In this document: positions 55,347 through 62,600 of the stretch, piece by piece
How positions within the stretch are numbered: the stretch's first letter is position 1
Layout of the letters: the number at the start of each line of letters is the position of its first letter
NCBI GenBank assembly: GCA_016717115.1
Contig: JADKGE010000009.1
Span: 78,469 to 142,468 of the forward strand
Direction of reading: 5' to 3'
Length of the DNA: 64,000 nt
DNA from: Actinomycetota bacterium
GTDB lineage: Bacteria > Actinomycetota > Actinomycetes > S36-B12
The notes under the pieces: generated by a model
Databases searched by the model: none
What the model was told of the DNA's origin: nothing
The model's input: only the letters and a program-made list of their open reading frames with translations
Made by a program: the position numbers and the translations under genes

Positions 55347-56432
55347 TCAGATGGCGTCGGCCGGGACGCGTCCGAGGAACTCCATGACGGCCCATTCCAT
55401 CGAGCCGGCGACCTCGTCCCAGGAGTGAGCGCCGCCGTACGGGATCGGCGCGAAGGGCTCGGACTGCAGGCGGGGCATCGACTCGACGATGAACGCGGCG
55501 AGGGCGGCGGGCTCCGGGGGGCAGAGCTGGCCCTGAGCGGCCATCGTGGAGTCCTTCAGGCCCGGGGTGTTGTAGGCGATGGTCGGGGTGCCCAGCGCGG
55601 CGGCCTCGCTCACGACCAGACCCCAGCCTTCCCGGGCGCTGGTGGCGACATGCACGTGCGCGCGCGCCATCCGCTCGATCTTGTCATTCTCGTCGACACG
55701 GCCAAGGATGTCGACGCCAGCCGGAGCGGTCTTGCGCAGCTCCTCGAGCATCGGTCCGCCGCCCATGATCCATACCTGGAGGTCCGGGATCTGCTCGCGA
55801 GCGATGCGGGCCGCCTCGACGACGTCCTGCGGGCGCTTGTACGGCACCAGGCGGGCGCACCACACGATCGTGGGCTTCTCCTCCTTCTGGACCTGCGGGA
55901 CGGCCACCGGCTCGAAGCCCTCGGGAAGGATGACGGTGTTGTTCACCCCGAAGCGGGCGAGCGCGTCGGCGGTGGACTGCGAGACCACCATGACGGTGCG
56001 GTCGCGGTAGGCCTTGATCCAGCGGGGCTCGAGCACGTAGCGGCCCAGGACGGCGACGGGCAGGGGGGCGTTGAAGTGCCAGCACTCCTCGGCCGTCTGG
56101 TGGAAGAAGGCGATGACGGGCGTGTCCTTGATCCACTGGTGAGCGCGGAACGGGACGGTGTTCACCATGTCGATGACGACGTCGAACTGGCCGTGGCCGT
56201 TCGCGGCGTACCACTTGCGAGCGGCACGGTAGACGGTGAGCTTCCCGCCGCGGCGAACGACGCGGTACCCGTCGACCATCTCCTCGTCGGGACGGCCGGG
56301 CACGGCCGCGGCGAAGAGGGTCACTTCGTGGCCGGCAGCGGCCCAGCGACGCGTGACCTGCTCGGTGTAGACCTCGGCGCCGCCAGCGGCTTCGTGGGCC
56401 AGGTCGCGCCAGGTGAGGACGAGGATGCGCAT
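55347..56432 (-). CDS. GT4-type glycosyltransferase
   Basis: A 361-aa GT-B protein starting at ATG 56432. N terminus ILVLTWRDLAHEAAGGAEVYTEQVTRRWAAAGHEVTLFAAAVPG, then PTIVWCARLVPYKRPQDVVEAARI, the donor-site region LGRVDENDKIERMARAHVHVATSAREGWGLVVSEAAALGTPTIAYNTPGL. It is similar in pattern to mannosyl- and glucosyl-transferases of actinobacterial glycolipid synthesis. It lies 29 bp after the upstream GT2 gene with its own SD (GGAGAAAC). Confidence 0.9.
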   Translation of the reverse strand: MRILVLTWRDLAHEAAGGAEVYTEQVTRRWAAAGHEVTLFAAAVPGRPDEEMVDGYRVVRRGGKLTVYRAARKWYAANGHGQFDVVIDMVNTVPFRAHQWIKDTPVIAFFHQTAEECWHFNAPLPVAVLGRYVLEPRWIKAYRDRTVMVVSQSTADALARFGVNNTVILPEGFEPVAVPQVQKEEKPTIVWCARLVPYKRPQDVVEAARIAREQIPDLQVWIMGGGPMLEELRKTAPAGVDILGRVDENDKIERMARAHVHVATSAREGWGLVVSEAAALGTPTIAYNTPGLKDSTMAAQGQLCPPEPAALAAFIVESMPRLQSEPFAPIPYGGAHSWDEVAGSMEWAVMEFLGRVPADAI

Positions 56433-56461
56433 GGTGTTTCTCCTTGTGGGTGTAGGGCGGA

Positions 56462-57451
56462 TCAGGCGGCGAGGGTGAGCGGGGATTCGGTACGGGCGAG
56501 GGGTGAGCCCTCGGGTGCAGTGCTGTAGACGTCGGTGTAGTGACGGCGGGCGAGGACGGACAGGGCGTCGGTGAGGGTGCGCAGGATCGTCTTCGATGTG
56601 ACCGTCGATCCCGACATGCGCTCCTCGAGCCGCACCGGCTCGGCATGCAGGTTCGTGTATCCGGCCGTGACGGCGGACACGAACAGCTCGAGGTCGAAGG
56701 CGAACCGGGTCTCGCGGAGTCTGGGCAGCAGGTTGGCCATGACGTCGCGGCGGACGACCTTGCAGCCGGTCTGCGTGTCGTTGACGCCGAGGGAGAACAA
56801 GGTGCCCACGATGGATGAGAAGCCGAACGAGACGATCTTGCGGAGCGGGGACGAGGCCGACTCGGACTCGCCGTGCTTCTTGTTGGCGAAGACGATGTCG
56901 TAGCCGCCGCGACGCGCCACGCGGACGTACTCGACCAGGTGCGCGGGGTCGATGTCGCCGTCGGAGTCGACGAAGCCGATCCAGGAGCCGCTGGCGCGGG
57001 CGAACCCGGCATGCAGCGCGCCGCCCTTGCCGCGGTTGGCGGGCAGGACGATGACCTTCACCTCGGGCGGCATGCCCTCGAGGGTCTTCTCGCTGCCGTC
57101 GGTCGAGCCGTCCGAGACGGCGATGATCTCGAACCCGACACCGGCGGCCGTCAGCTGCTCGTGCGCTCGGGCAACGGTCGGCGCGAGCGCGTCGCCGGGG
57201 TTGTAGAACGGCATGATGACCGAGAGCTCGATTTCCGTGTGCGCGGGCTCCCACAGGCGGTCGGCCTCGTTCCAGACGAGGACCTCGGGCTCGGTGCCCG
57301 CTCCGCGCTTCCGCAGGAGGGTTCGTCCGACGATCATCGCGGGCAGGAGCACGAGCACGCGGATCGGCAGGATGGCGTAGCGCAGGGCCTGGCGGGCGGC
57401 GGTGCCGCGAGGGCCTTTGGGCCGACGGGCGGCGGGAGCGGCGGTTGTCAT
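56462..57451 (-). CDS. GT2 polyprenyl-phosphate-sugar synthase-like glycosyltransferase
   Basis: A 329-aa protein starting at ATG 57451. One hydrophobic N-terminal segment (LRYAILPIRVLVLLPAMIVG), then the DPM1/DPG-type GT2 domain: LSVIMPFYNPGDALAPTVARAHEQL, VSDGSTDGSEKTL, VLPANRGKGGALHAGFARASGSWIGFVDSDGDIDP (DSD), and TQTGCKVVRRDVMANLLPRLRETRFAFDLELFVSA. The N-R-G-K-G-G-A-L motif is typical of dolichyl/polyprenyl-phosphate glucosyl- or mannosyltransferases. It probably makes the lipid-linked donor used by the GT-C enzymes of the same operon. Confidence 0.88.
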   Translation of the reverse strand: MTTAAPAARRPKGPRGTAARQALRYAILPIRVLVLLPAMIVGRTLLRKRGAGTEPEVLVWNEADRLWEPAHTEIELSVIMPFYNPGDALAPTVARAHEQLTAAGVGFEIIAVSDGSTDGSEKTLEGMPPEVKVIVLPANRGKGGALHAGFARASGSWIGFVDSDGDIDPAHLVEYVRVARRGGYDIVFANKKHGESESASSPLRKIVSFGFSSIVGTLFSLGVNDTQTGCKVVRRDVMANLLPRLRETRFAFDLELFVSAVTAGYTNLHAEPVRLEERMSGSTVTSKTILRTLTDALSVLARRHYTDVYSTAPEGSPLARTESPLTLAA

Positions 57452-57485
57452 GCTCCTAAGGTGCCGGCGTGAGTTTGCGGAATCC

Positions 57486-58799
57486 TCACGCTGCGTGCAC
57501 ACGCGGTGCACGACTGCGAACGTTCCAGGCCAGGGCGGCCAGACAGATGACGAGGGTGGCCACGAGGGCGGCCGCGGATGCGAGCGCGATCGTGGTCGCC
57601 GAGTCGTGCCACACGCCGATGACGACGACCTGCAGGACGGCCCCTGTCCAGGGCAGCAGGCTGAGCTTCGACCCCACGGCGAGCAGCGCGTAGGTGGCGA
57701 TGCTCACGAGCGAGCTGAGTCCGGCCACGATCGCGAGCAGGCGGACGACGTCGCCCTGGTCGGCGAACGACCCGCCGTACAGGGCGCCCAGGACGAGGTT
57801 GGGGAACAGCGCGACGACGGTTGCGGCGAGCACGGCGAGGCCGGCGACGACGATGCCCGTGCGCCGCAGTTCCGGCACGCGGCCGGGGCCGGTGCCCGCC
57901 GCGACCATGCGGGGATAGGCGGCGGCCAGTGCCGCCGCGGGGAGCGCCAGCAGCGTCTTGGCGATGGTCGCGGCGGCCACATATCCGCCGGAGGCCTCTC
58001 CGCCGAGGAAGTGACGGGCGAGGAACAGGTCGACGGTGGTGAACAGGAACAGGCCGCCGATGGCGAGACCGCTCCAGCCGACGTCGCCGGCCCGCAACCA
58101 CGGGTGCGCGCCCTCGGGATGGATCGAGGCGGCCGTCGTGGCCTTGAGCGCGTAGACGGCGTAGGCCACGGCGAGGCACTCGCCCACCAGCGTGGCGGCG
58201 ATGGCCGCCGTCGTGCCGAAGGTGGACAGGGCGGCGAAGGCGATCGCTAGGCGGGCGAACGTGCTGATGACGAACGTGGCGGCCACGGCGCGGATGCCTC
58301 GGCGCTGGTCGAGGCCCAGCAGACGGCCTCGCAGGACGGCAAGGACGATCGAGACTCCGACGAAGGGTCCGAGCAGCAGGGCGTCGAGGGAGCCCGTCAG
58401 ATGGAACGCGGCGGTAGGGAGGGGCGCCAGGAGGCAGACGACCGCGGCGACCGCGAGGCTGATGATCACGAGGCTGCGGACCGAGCGCCGCTGGATGTCC
58501 GTGGCGGCCGGGCCCGCCGCGGCGGACTTGCTGGCGGCTGCTTGGAGCGCGCTCAGCGGAACGGTCAGCAGAACCATGAGCGACAGCACCGTCCCGAGCG
58601 CGCCGTACTGGTCGGGGGTGAGGAACCGGCCCAGCACCGCGTGCAGGGCCAGATTGCCGATGTTCTGGACGACGACGGCGATGAGCAGGGGGGCGGCCAG
58701 GGCGCGCATGAGGGCCGCTCGGGGCGACGTCGGGGCGACCGTGGCCGCCGCCACAGCGGGGCTCGGCTCTCGGTCGACGACGTCTGGGGCGAGGGGCAT
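57486..58799 (-). CDS. Polysaccharide flippase (MOP superfamily, Wzx-like)
   Basis: The 437-aa protein is the first gene of the glycan operon. It starts at ATG 58799 and has about twelve to fourteen hydrophobic segments. The MOP pattern includes VVVQNIGNLALHAVLGRFLTPDQYGALGTVLSLMVLLTVPLSALQAAASK and LFLFTTVDLFLARHFLGGEASGGYVAAATIAKTLLALPAAALAAAYPRMV, the latter being the characteristic second-half membrane repeat. It probably flips lipid-linked oligosaccharides across the membrane. Confidence 0.87.
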   Translation of the reverse strand: MPLAPDVVDREPSPAVAAATVAPTSPRAALMRALAAPLLIAVVVQNIGNLALHAVLGRFLTPDQYGALGTVLSLMVLLTVPLSALQAAASKSAAAGPAATDIQRRSVRSLVIISLAVAAVVCLLAPLPTAAFHLTGSLDALLLGPFVGVSIVLAVLRGRLLGLDQRRGIRAVAATFVISTFARLAIAFAALSTFGTTAAIAATLVGECLAVAYAVYALKATTAASIHPEGAHPWLRAGDVGWSGLAIGGLFLFTTVDLFLARHFLGGEASGGYVAAATIAKTLLALPAAALAAAYPRMVAAGTGPGRVPELRRTGIVVAGLAVLAATVVALFPNLVLGALYGGSFADQGDVVRLLAIVAGLSSLVSIATYALLAVGSKLSLLPWTGAVLQVVVIGVWHDSATTIALASAAALVATLVICLAALAWNVRSRAPRVHAA

Positions 58800-58902
58800 G
58801 GTGCAAGAGCACCGTGTGGACCTCACGATTGGCTCACAACCCGTTGTCCCTTCGGTCACGAAGCCCGATATCGGTTGGGAGCGCTCGTGATTCGGTGTCA
58901 AG

Positions 58903-59598
58903 ATGGTCAACGTGAGATTCCCGAGCGCGCTGCGCACCGTGGCCGTAGGCGCCGCAGTGGCGGCGCTGTGCCTCGGGCCGTTGCCCCTCGCCGTCGCCGA
59001 AGGCCCCGGCTACGGGGGCGATGCCGGACAGCTCGCGGTCACCTGGGAGGCGGTCCCTGCCGTCACGACGGCGCCCGCCGACGCACCGGCGACCGCACCC
59101 GCTGATGCACCTGCGGATGTACCGGCCTCCGCGCCCGCCGACGCACCGGCCGCGACGCCGGCGGCCGGCGAGAGCTTCGGCGGTGGCGGCAAGGGCATCG
59201 GTGCCGCGTTCGTCCTGCCCCCGCTGGCCGATCCCCAGCTCCAGCCCGATGCCCTGTCCTTGATGGTCCGCGGGCTGGGCTTTCGCGGCAAGTCGAAGAT
59301 CGAGGTCCGGATCGGCTCGGACCAGCCGGTGCTCGCCCGCGCCGATTCGGCGGGCGCCCTGGCGGTGGCGCTGGATCCGGGCAAGCTCGGTCGTGCGCAG
59401 CCGGGCGTGAGCGTCATGGCCGTCGGTCGCAACCAGTCCGGCACCGAGGTCACCCTCTTCGGCTCGATCCCGCCCGTGGCCGATGGATCCGGCCCCATGT
59501 CCCTTGTGCCGTGGGCCGTCGCCTTCATCACCTTGATCGGCCTGGCGTTCTGGATACGGCGCCGCCACGCGAGCCTCGAGCCCCCAGACCTGCAGTAG
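58903..59598 (+). CDS. Secreted Pro/Ala-rich protein with C-terminal membrane anchor
   Basis: A 231-aa protein. Signal peptide at 1-32 (LRTVAVGAAVAALCLGPLPLAVA), then an APADAPATAPADAP-type low-complexity linker (about 55-90), a small domain of about 100 residues (FVLPPLADPQLQPDALSLMVRGLGFRGKSKIEVRIGSDQPVLARAD), and a C-terminal helix followed by basic residues (LVPWAVAFITLIGLAFWIRRRHAS). There is no LPXTG. The last codons (GAC CTG CAG TAG, 59587-59598) belong to the left arm of the hairpin starting at 59586, so the present C terminus may have been changed by insertion of that sequence. Function unknown. Confidence 0.8.
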   Translation: MVNVRFPSALRTVAVGAAVAALCLGPLPLAVAEGPGYGGDAGQLAVTWEAVPAVTTAPADAPATAPADAPADVPASAPADAPAATPAAGESFGGGGKGIGAAFVLPPLADPQLQPDALSLMVRGLGFRGKSKIEVRIGSDQPVLARADSAGALAVALDPGKLGRAQPGVSVMAVGRNQSGTEVTLFGSIPPVADGSGPMSLVPWAVAFITLIGLAFWIRRRHASLEPPDLQ

Positions 59599-59639
59599 AC
59601 GTCGCACACGTCCCTGGTTGCGGCGTCTACTGCAGGTCT
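59586..59639. repeat. Left long hairpin of the AbiEi/DUF559 unit
   Basis: AGACCTGCAGTAGACG (59586-59601) and its perfect reverse complement CGTCTACTGCAGGTCT (59624-59639) form a 16-bp stem. A further TCGCA/TGCGG pairing inside makes about 21 bp with a 12-nt loop. The outer ten bases, AGACCTGCAG, are identical to the outer arm of the hairpin at 60539. CC precedes and CG follows both copies. Confidence 0.9.
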
Positions 59640-59700
59640 CGGCGCATCCACAGGCGCCGAATTCCACCTTGTCCCGGGCAGTCGCTCTCCGCAGGCTGGA

Positions 59701-60529
59701 GTGGTGCCGCGGCTGACCACCCCTGACCCGCCCCTGCCGGTCCTCTTCACCGCCGGTCAGGTGATGGCGGCCGGGCTGAGCCGCGATCAGATCCGCCATC
59801 GCCTCCGATCCGGGCGGTGGGTGCGGGTGGGCCGGGGCCACTATCGACAGTCCGACTGGGCGCCCCTCCATGACACTGGTCGGTTCGGCCGCGAACGCAT
59901 CGAGCATGCGCATCGGGCCATCGCCGCGGTGCTCCGCAATCCCGGCTGCGTGATCGGGTTCGAGAGCGCCGCCATCCTGCATCAGTTGCCGTTGGTCGAT
60001 GACGTGCCGACGCAGGTGAGCCTCATCGCACCACCGGGCGCCTGGACGGGCCGGCGCAGCGGCATCGTCTTCCGGCAGGCGGCCTTGGGATCGCACGAGG
60101 TCACCGGTCAGCGCATTCCGGTCACAACGCCCGCCCGGTCGTGGCTTGACCTTGCCCGGCTCGGCACGGGGCTGCCGTTGGGCTGGGCTGTCGCTCTCCC
60201 ACGTCAGTTCCCTGCGCGAGTCGGCCCTGGAGTCCGGTTCGTGGGCGTACTTCGTGGAGCACCGGATCCCGTTGCCGACGATGCAGGTGGAGTTCCGAGC
60301 GGTGGGCGGGCGGTTGATCGGCCGGGTCGACTTCTGGTGGGAGTCGGCCGGGCTGATCGGCGAGTGTGACGGTCGGATGAAGTACTCGACAGCGTCGGAC
60401 CTCTATCGCGAGAAGGTCCGCGAAGACGCCCTGCGCGAGGAGGGGCAGCGCTTCATCAGGTGGGGGTGGCGCGACCTCGGCGACCGCGGACTCGCGGTGA
60501 GACTCCGCCGGGCGCTTGCCGGTGCTTGA
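59701..60529 (+). pseudogene. AbiEi-like/DUF559 (Vsr-fold) gene with internal deletion and frameshift
   Basis: GTG 59701 opens an AbiEi-type N terminus: a winged-helix segment (LFTAGQVMAAGLSRDQIRHRLRSGRWVRVGRGHYRQSD), then ERIEHAHRAIAAVLRNPGCVIGFESAAILHQLPLVDDVPTQVSLIAPPG and VTTPARSWLDLARLG. Downstream in another frame is the C-terminal Vsr-like nuclease domain: SALESGSWAYFVEHRIPLPTMQVEF, then RVDFWWESAGLIGECDGRMKYS (likely catalytic Asp, Glu and Lys) and EKVREDALREEGQRFIRWGW to the stop at 60529. The break lies at about 60150-60230. Roughly 40-50 residues usual between the two parts are missing, so this is a deletion rather than a simple 1-nt error. Both halves are otherwise well preserved. 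Confidence 0.7.
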
Positions 60530-60538
60530 TGGACTTCC

Positions 60539-60592
60539 AGACCTGCAGGAGATGCCACAAGGCATCGGCCTTGTGGCATCTCCTGCAGGTCT
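60539..60592. repeat. Right long hairpin of the AbiEi/DUF559 unit
   Basis: Two 25-nt arms (60539-60563 and 60568-60592) are perfectly complementary around the loop ATCG. The outer ten bases are AGACCTGCAG/CTGCAGGTCT, as in the left hairpin; the inner fifteen (GAGATGCCACAAGGC) differ entirely from the left hairpin. It lies 9 bp beyond the AbiEi-like stop and could also stop convergent transcription. There is no T-run on either side. Confidence 0.93.
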
Positions 60593-60606
60593 CGATACCG
60601 GGTGGG

Positions 60607-62460
60607 TCAGGCGCGGCGGATGAGCGCCTCGGCGAGGATGGCACCGAGGACGTAGGTCTGGTCGGGCTCGAGGTCCACGCGGACCTCCTGACCGTGCGGG
60701 CGCTGATCCACCCCGACGACCGTGCCGGTCACGACGGCGGGCCGCTTGTTGGGATCGGTGAACGTCATCGTGCAGTAGGAGTCGAGGTCGGGCACCTCGC
60801 CGTAGCTCAGCAGCCGCACGCCGGTGAGCGACAGGTCGAGCACGTGCACGCGCAGGCCATCGAGGTAGACGTGTCCCTCGACCTCGATGCGGTGGGCCTG
60901 ACGACGGTCCTGGCCGAACTCGGTGCTGCGGATCCTCCCGATGGCCCGAGCGAGGAGAACCAGGTTCGCCAGCGTCCAGGCCGCGGCGCCGAGGGCGATC
61001 ACCGGGTAGTCGAAGTGGAAGGGGGTGACGCCCAGGACGGTGGCGAGGGCGCCCACGAGGCCGGCTGCGTTCAGTCCGACCAGCGCCCACAGGAGTACCG
61101 GAACGCGCATCGGAGTCGCGTCGCTGCGGGAGGGGCGCGCTGGGATGCGGCCGGTGACCAGGGTCGACGTCGCGCGGAGCGTGGCCGACATCCGTAGCAC
61201 CGCGAAGAGCGTGGCCTGGGATCGCGGGGCCTGGCCGCGCGAAAGTGCCTGGGTGGCCACCTGTCGGACGACGAAGAGCAGGGCGAACAACGCCGCGAAG
61301 AGGCCGACAGGGCCGGTGGCGGGGGTGAGCGCGAAGAGCAGGGCGAGGGCTGGAAGGACGAGGTAGCCGAGCGTGGCCCACCCGTCGAGCTGGCCCACGA
61401 GGGAGGCAAGGTAGCTCAGCCGCTGGGGGAGGGTCAGTCCGCGGCCGGTCAGGAAACGCTCGCCCCGAAGCGACTGCATCGCGGCTGCGCATTCCGCGCT
61501 GCGTGCGTCGTAGTACTCAGCGGCGTCGTTGGCCGCGCGACCTCGCGCCAGGACCTCGTTGTGCTGCACCGTGCGCCAGCCGTTCCGGTGCAGGCGAATC
61601 GAGGTGAGGGTCTGCGCCTCCGCGCCGCCAGCGGCAATGCCGTCCACCGTGTCGAGCGCCGTCCGGCGAAGGATGGCGCCCCCGCCGGTCCAGGCAGCGG
61701 CGTTCCAGCGGTTGCGGCCCGTTCCCAGAAGGCGCTGGAAGAGGTTCTGCTCTGCGATGCGCGACTTGCCCGCCGACACGTGCTCGAAGGAGTCGCTGTT
61801 GAAGGAGTCACGCGGCGTCTGCACGAGGGCCACGGCGGCGTCATCGAAGTGGGGGAGGACGCGGCCGATGAAGTCCCGATCGACCACCTGGTCGGGGTCG
61901 AGGACGACGACGAAGTCGGCGGACAGCGTGCCGATCACCTGATTGAGCTGCGAAGCGCGCCCGCCGAGTCGGCTGACCCGCGTGCGGTACTCGATGCCGA
62001 GCTCGTCGCACATCCCGGCGAGCCACTCGCGGTTGCCGTCGTCGAGCACGATGATCTGCGACGCCAGGCGCATGCGGGTGGCGGCGGCCAATGTCGGCAT
62101 GAGCACCTGGTGCGACTCGTCCCGCGTGGGGATCAGGACGGCGACGGCTTCGGTGGTCTCGGTGACGGGCTCGGGGCGGCGCACGCTGTCGACGTCCCAG
62201 AGCAGCACGGCGTTGAGGCCGAACGAGATCAGGGAGTAGGCCTCGAGCGCGAGCAGGGGGATGCCGAGGGCAAGGCTGGCGGGGCTGAGGGTGGCCAGGA
62301 CGCGCCACAGCAGGTAGGCGCTGCCAAGGGCCAGGACCGCCCACACGACCGCGTGCGCAGCGCGCGCGGAGCGCTGGTCTGCCGGCTGGGGCCACAGGGC
62401 CTCGGGCCGGGCGGCGACGGTGATCGGCAGGGGCCTGGGCTTGCTGGTCGTCTCGGTCAT
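60607..62460 (-). CDS. BcsA-like GT2 glycosyltransferase with C-terminal PilZ domain
   Basis: A 617-aa membrane protein. Two N-terminal helices, a GT2 domain (about 105-330: VAVLIPTRDESHQVLMPTLAAA, VLDDGNREWLAGM, VVVLDPDQVVDRDF, AAWTGGGAILRRTAL), further helices to about 510, then PilZ (about 518-600) with RQAHR (RxxxR) and DLSLTGVRL (DxSxxG), the c-di-GMP-binding pair. The layout is that of bacterial cellulose synthase BcsA. The TED motif is replaced by GAEAQT, and the QxxRW motif is not recognisable (QSLRGER), so the polymer is probably not cellulose and activity may be altered. Likely controlled by c-di-GMP from the GGDEF/EAL enzymes in the window. Confidence 0.88.
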   Translation of the reverse strand: MTETTSKPRPLPITVAARPEALWPQPADQRSARAAHAVVWAVLALGSAYLLWRVLATLSPASLALGIPLLALEAYSLISFGLNAVLLWDVDSVRRPEPVTETTEAVAVLIPTRDESHQVLMPTLAAATRMRLASQIIVLDDGNREWLAGMCDELGIEYRTRVSRLGGRASQLNQVIGTLSADFVVVLDPDQVVDRDFIGRVLPHFDDAAVALVQTPRDSFNSDSFEHVSAGKSRIAEQNLFQRLLGTGRNRWNAAAWTGGGAILRRTALDTVDGIAAGGAEAQTLTSIRLHRNGWRTVQHNEVLARGRAANDAAEYYDARSAECAAAMQSLRGERFLTGRGLTLPQRLSYLASLVGQLDGWATLGYLVLPALALLFALTPATGPVGLFAALFALLFVVRQVATQALSRGQAPRSQATLFAVLRMSATLRATSTLVTGRIPARPSRSDATPMRVPVLLWALVGLNAAGLVGALATVLGVTPFHFDYPVIALGAAAWTLANLVLLARAIGRIRSTEFGQDRRQAHRIEVEGHVYLDGLRVHVLDLSLTGVRLLSYGEVPDLDSYCTMTFTDPNKRPAVVTGTVVGVDQRPHGQEVRVDLEPDQTYVLGAILAEALIRRA

Positions 62461-62538
62461 AGGTAGGACAGTGCCGGGCCGGCCTCACGCGCCGCTCTCG
62501 TCGCGCTTGCCGTTGGTTCTTGATTCGGCTCGGGCCGG

Positions 62539-62584
62539 GAACGACGAGCGGCCCCCGGACACGTCCGGGGGCCGCTCGTCGTTC
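62539..62584 (-). terminator. Strong GC-rich hairpin terminator
   Basis: A perfect stem of about 22 bp (core CGAGCGGCCCCCGGAC / GTCCGGGGGCCGCTCG) with a 2-nt loop, ending 16 nt downstream of the stop of the FN3/LamG-like gene (minus strand). There is no U-tract, as is usual in high-GC actinobacteria. It probably terminates that gene and insulates the PilZ glycosyltransferase gene that begins at 62460. Confidence 0.75.
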
Positions 62585-62600
62585 GTTGCGTGCAGGGTGG

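Larger units (their letters stand above)
59586..60592 (+). mobile_element. Candidate hairpin-bracketed single-gene element
   Basis: About 1.0 kb in which one gene of the AbiEi/DUF559 type is enclosed by two long palindromes with the same outer arm. Distances are tight: 61 bp from left hairpin to GTG, 9 bp from stop to right hairpin. The left hairpin replaces the end of the upstream gene, and the right hairpin ends 14 bp before the next gene's stop. It separates an envelope-glycan operon and its secreted neighbour from a PilZ glycosyltransferase gene. No transposase and no direct target repeats are evident. Mobility is inferred from architecture only. Confidence 0.4.

Noticed and set aside
62539..62584. 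Long perfect hairpin considered as a third member of the AGACCTGCAG palindrome family
   Set aside because: Its arms are CGACGAGCGGCC-type with no AGACCTGCAG tip. Its place just after a stop codon makes it an ordinary terminator.
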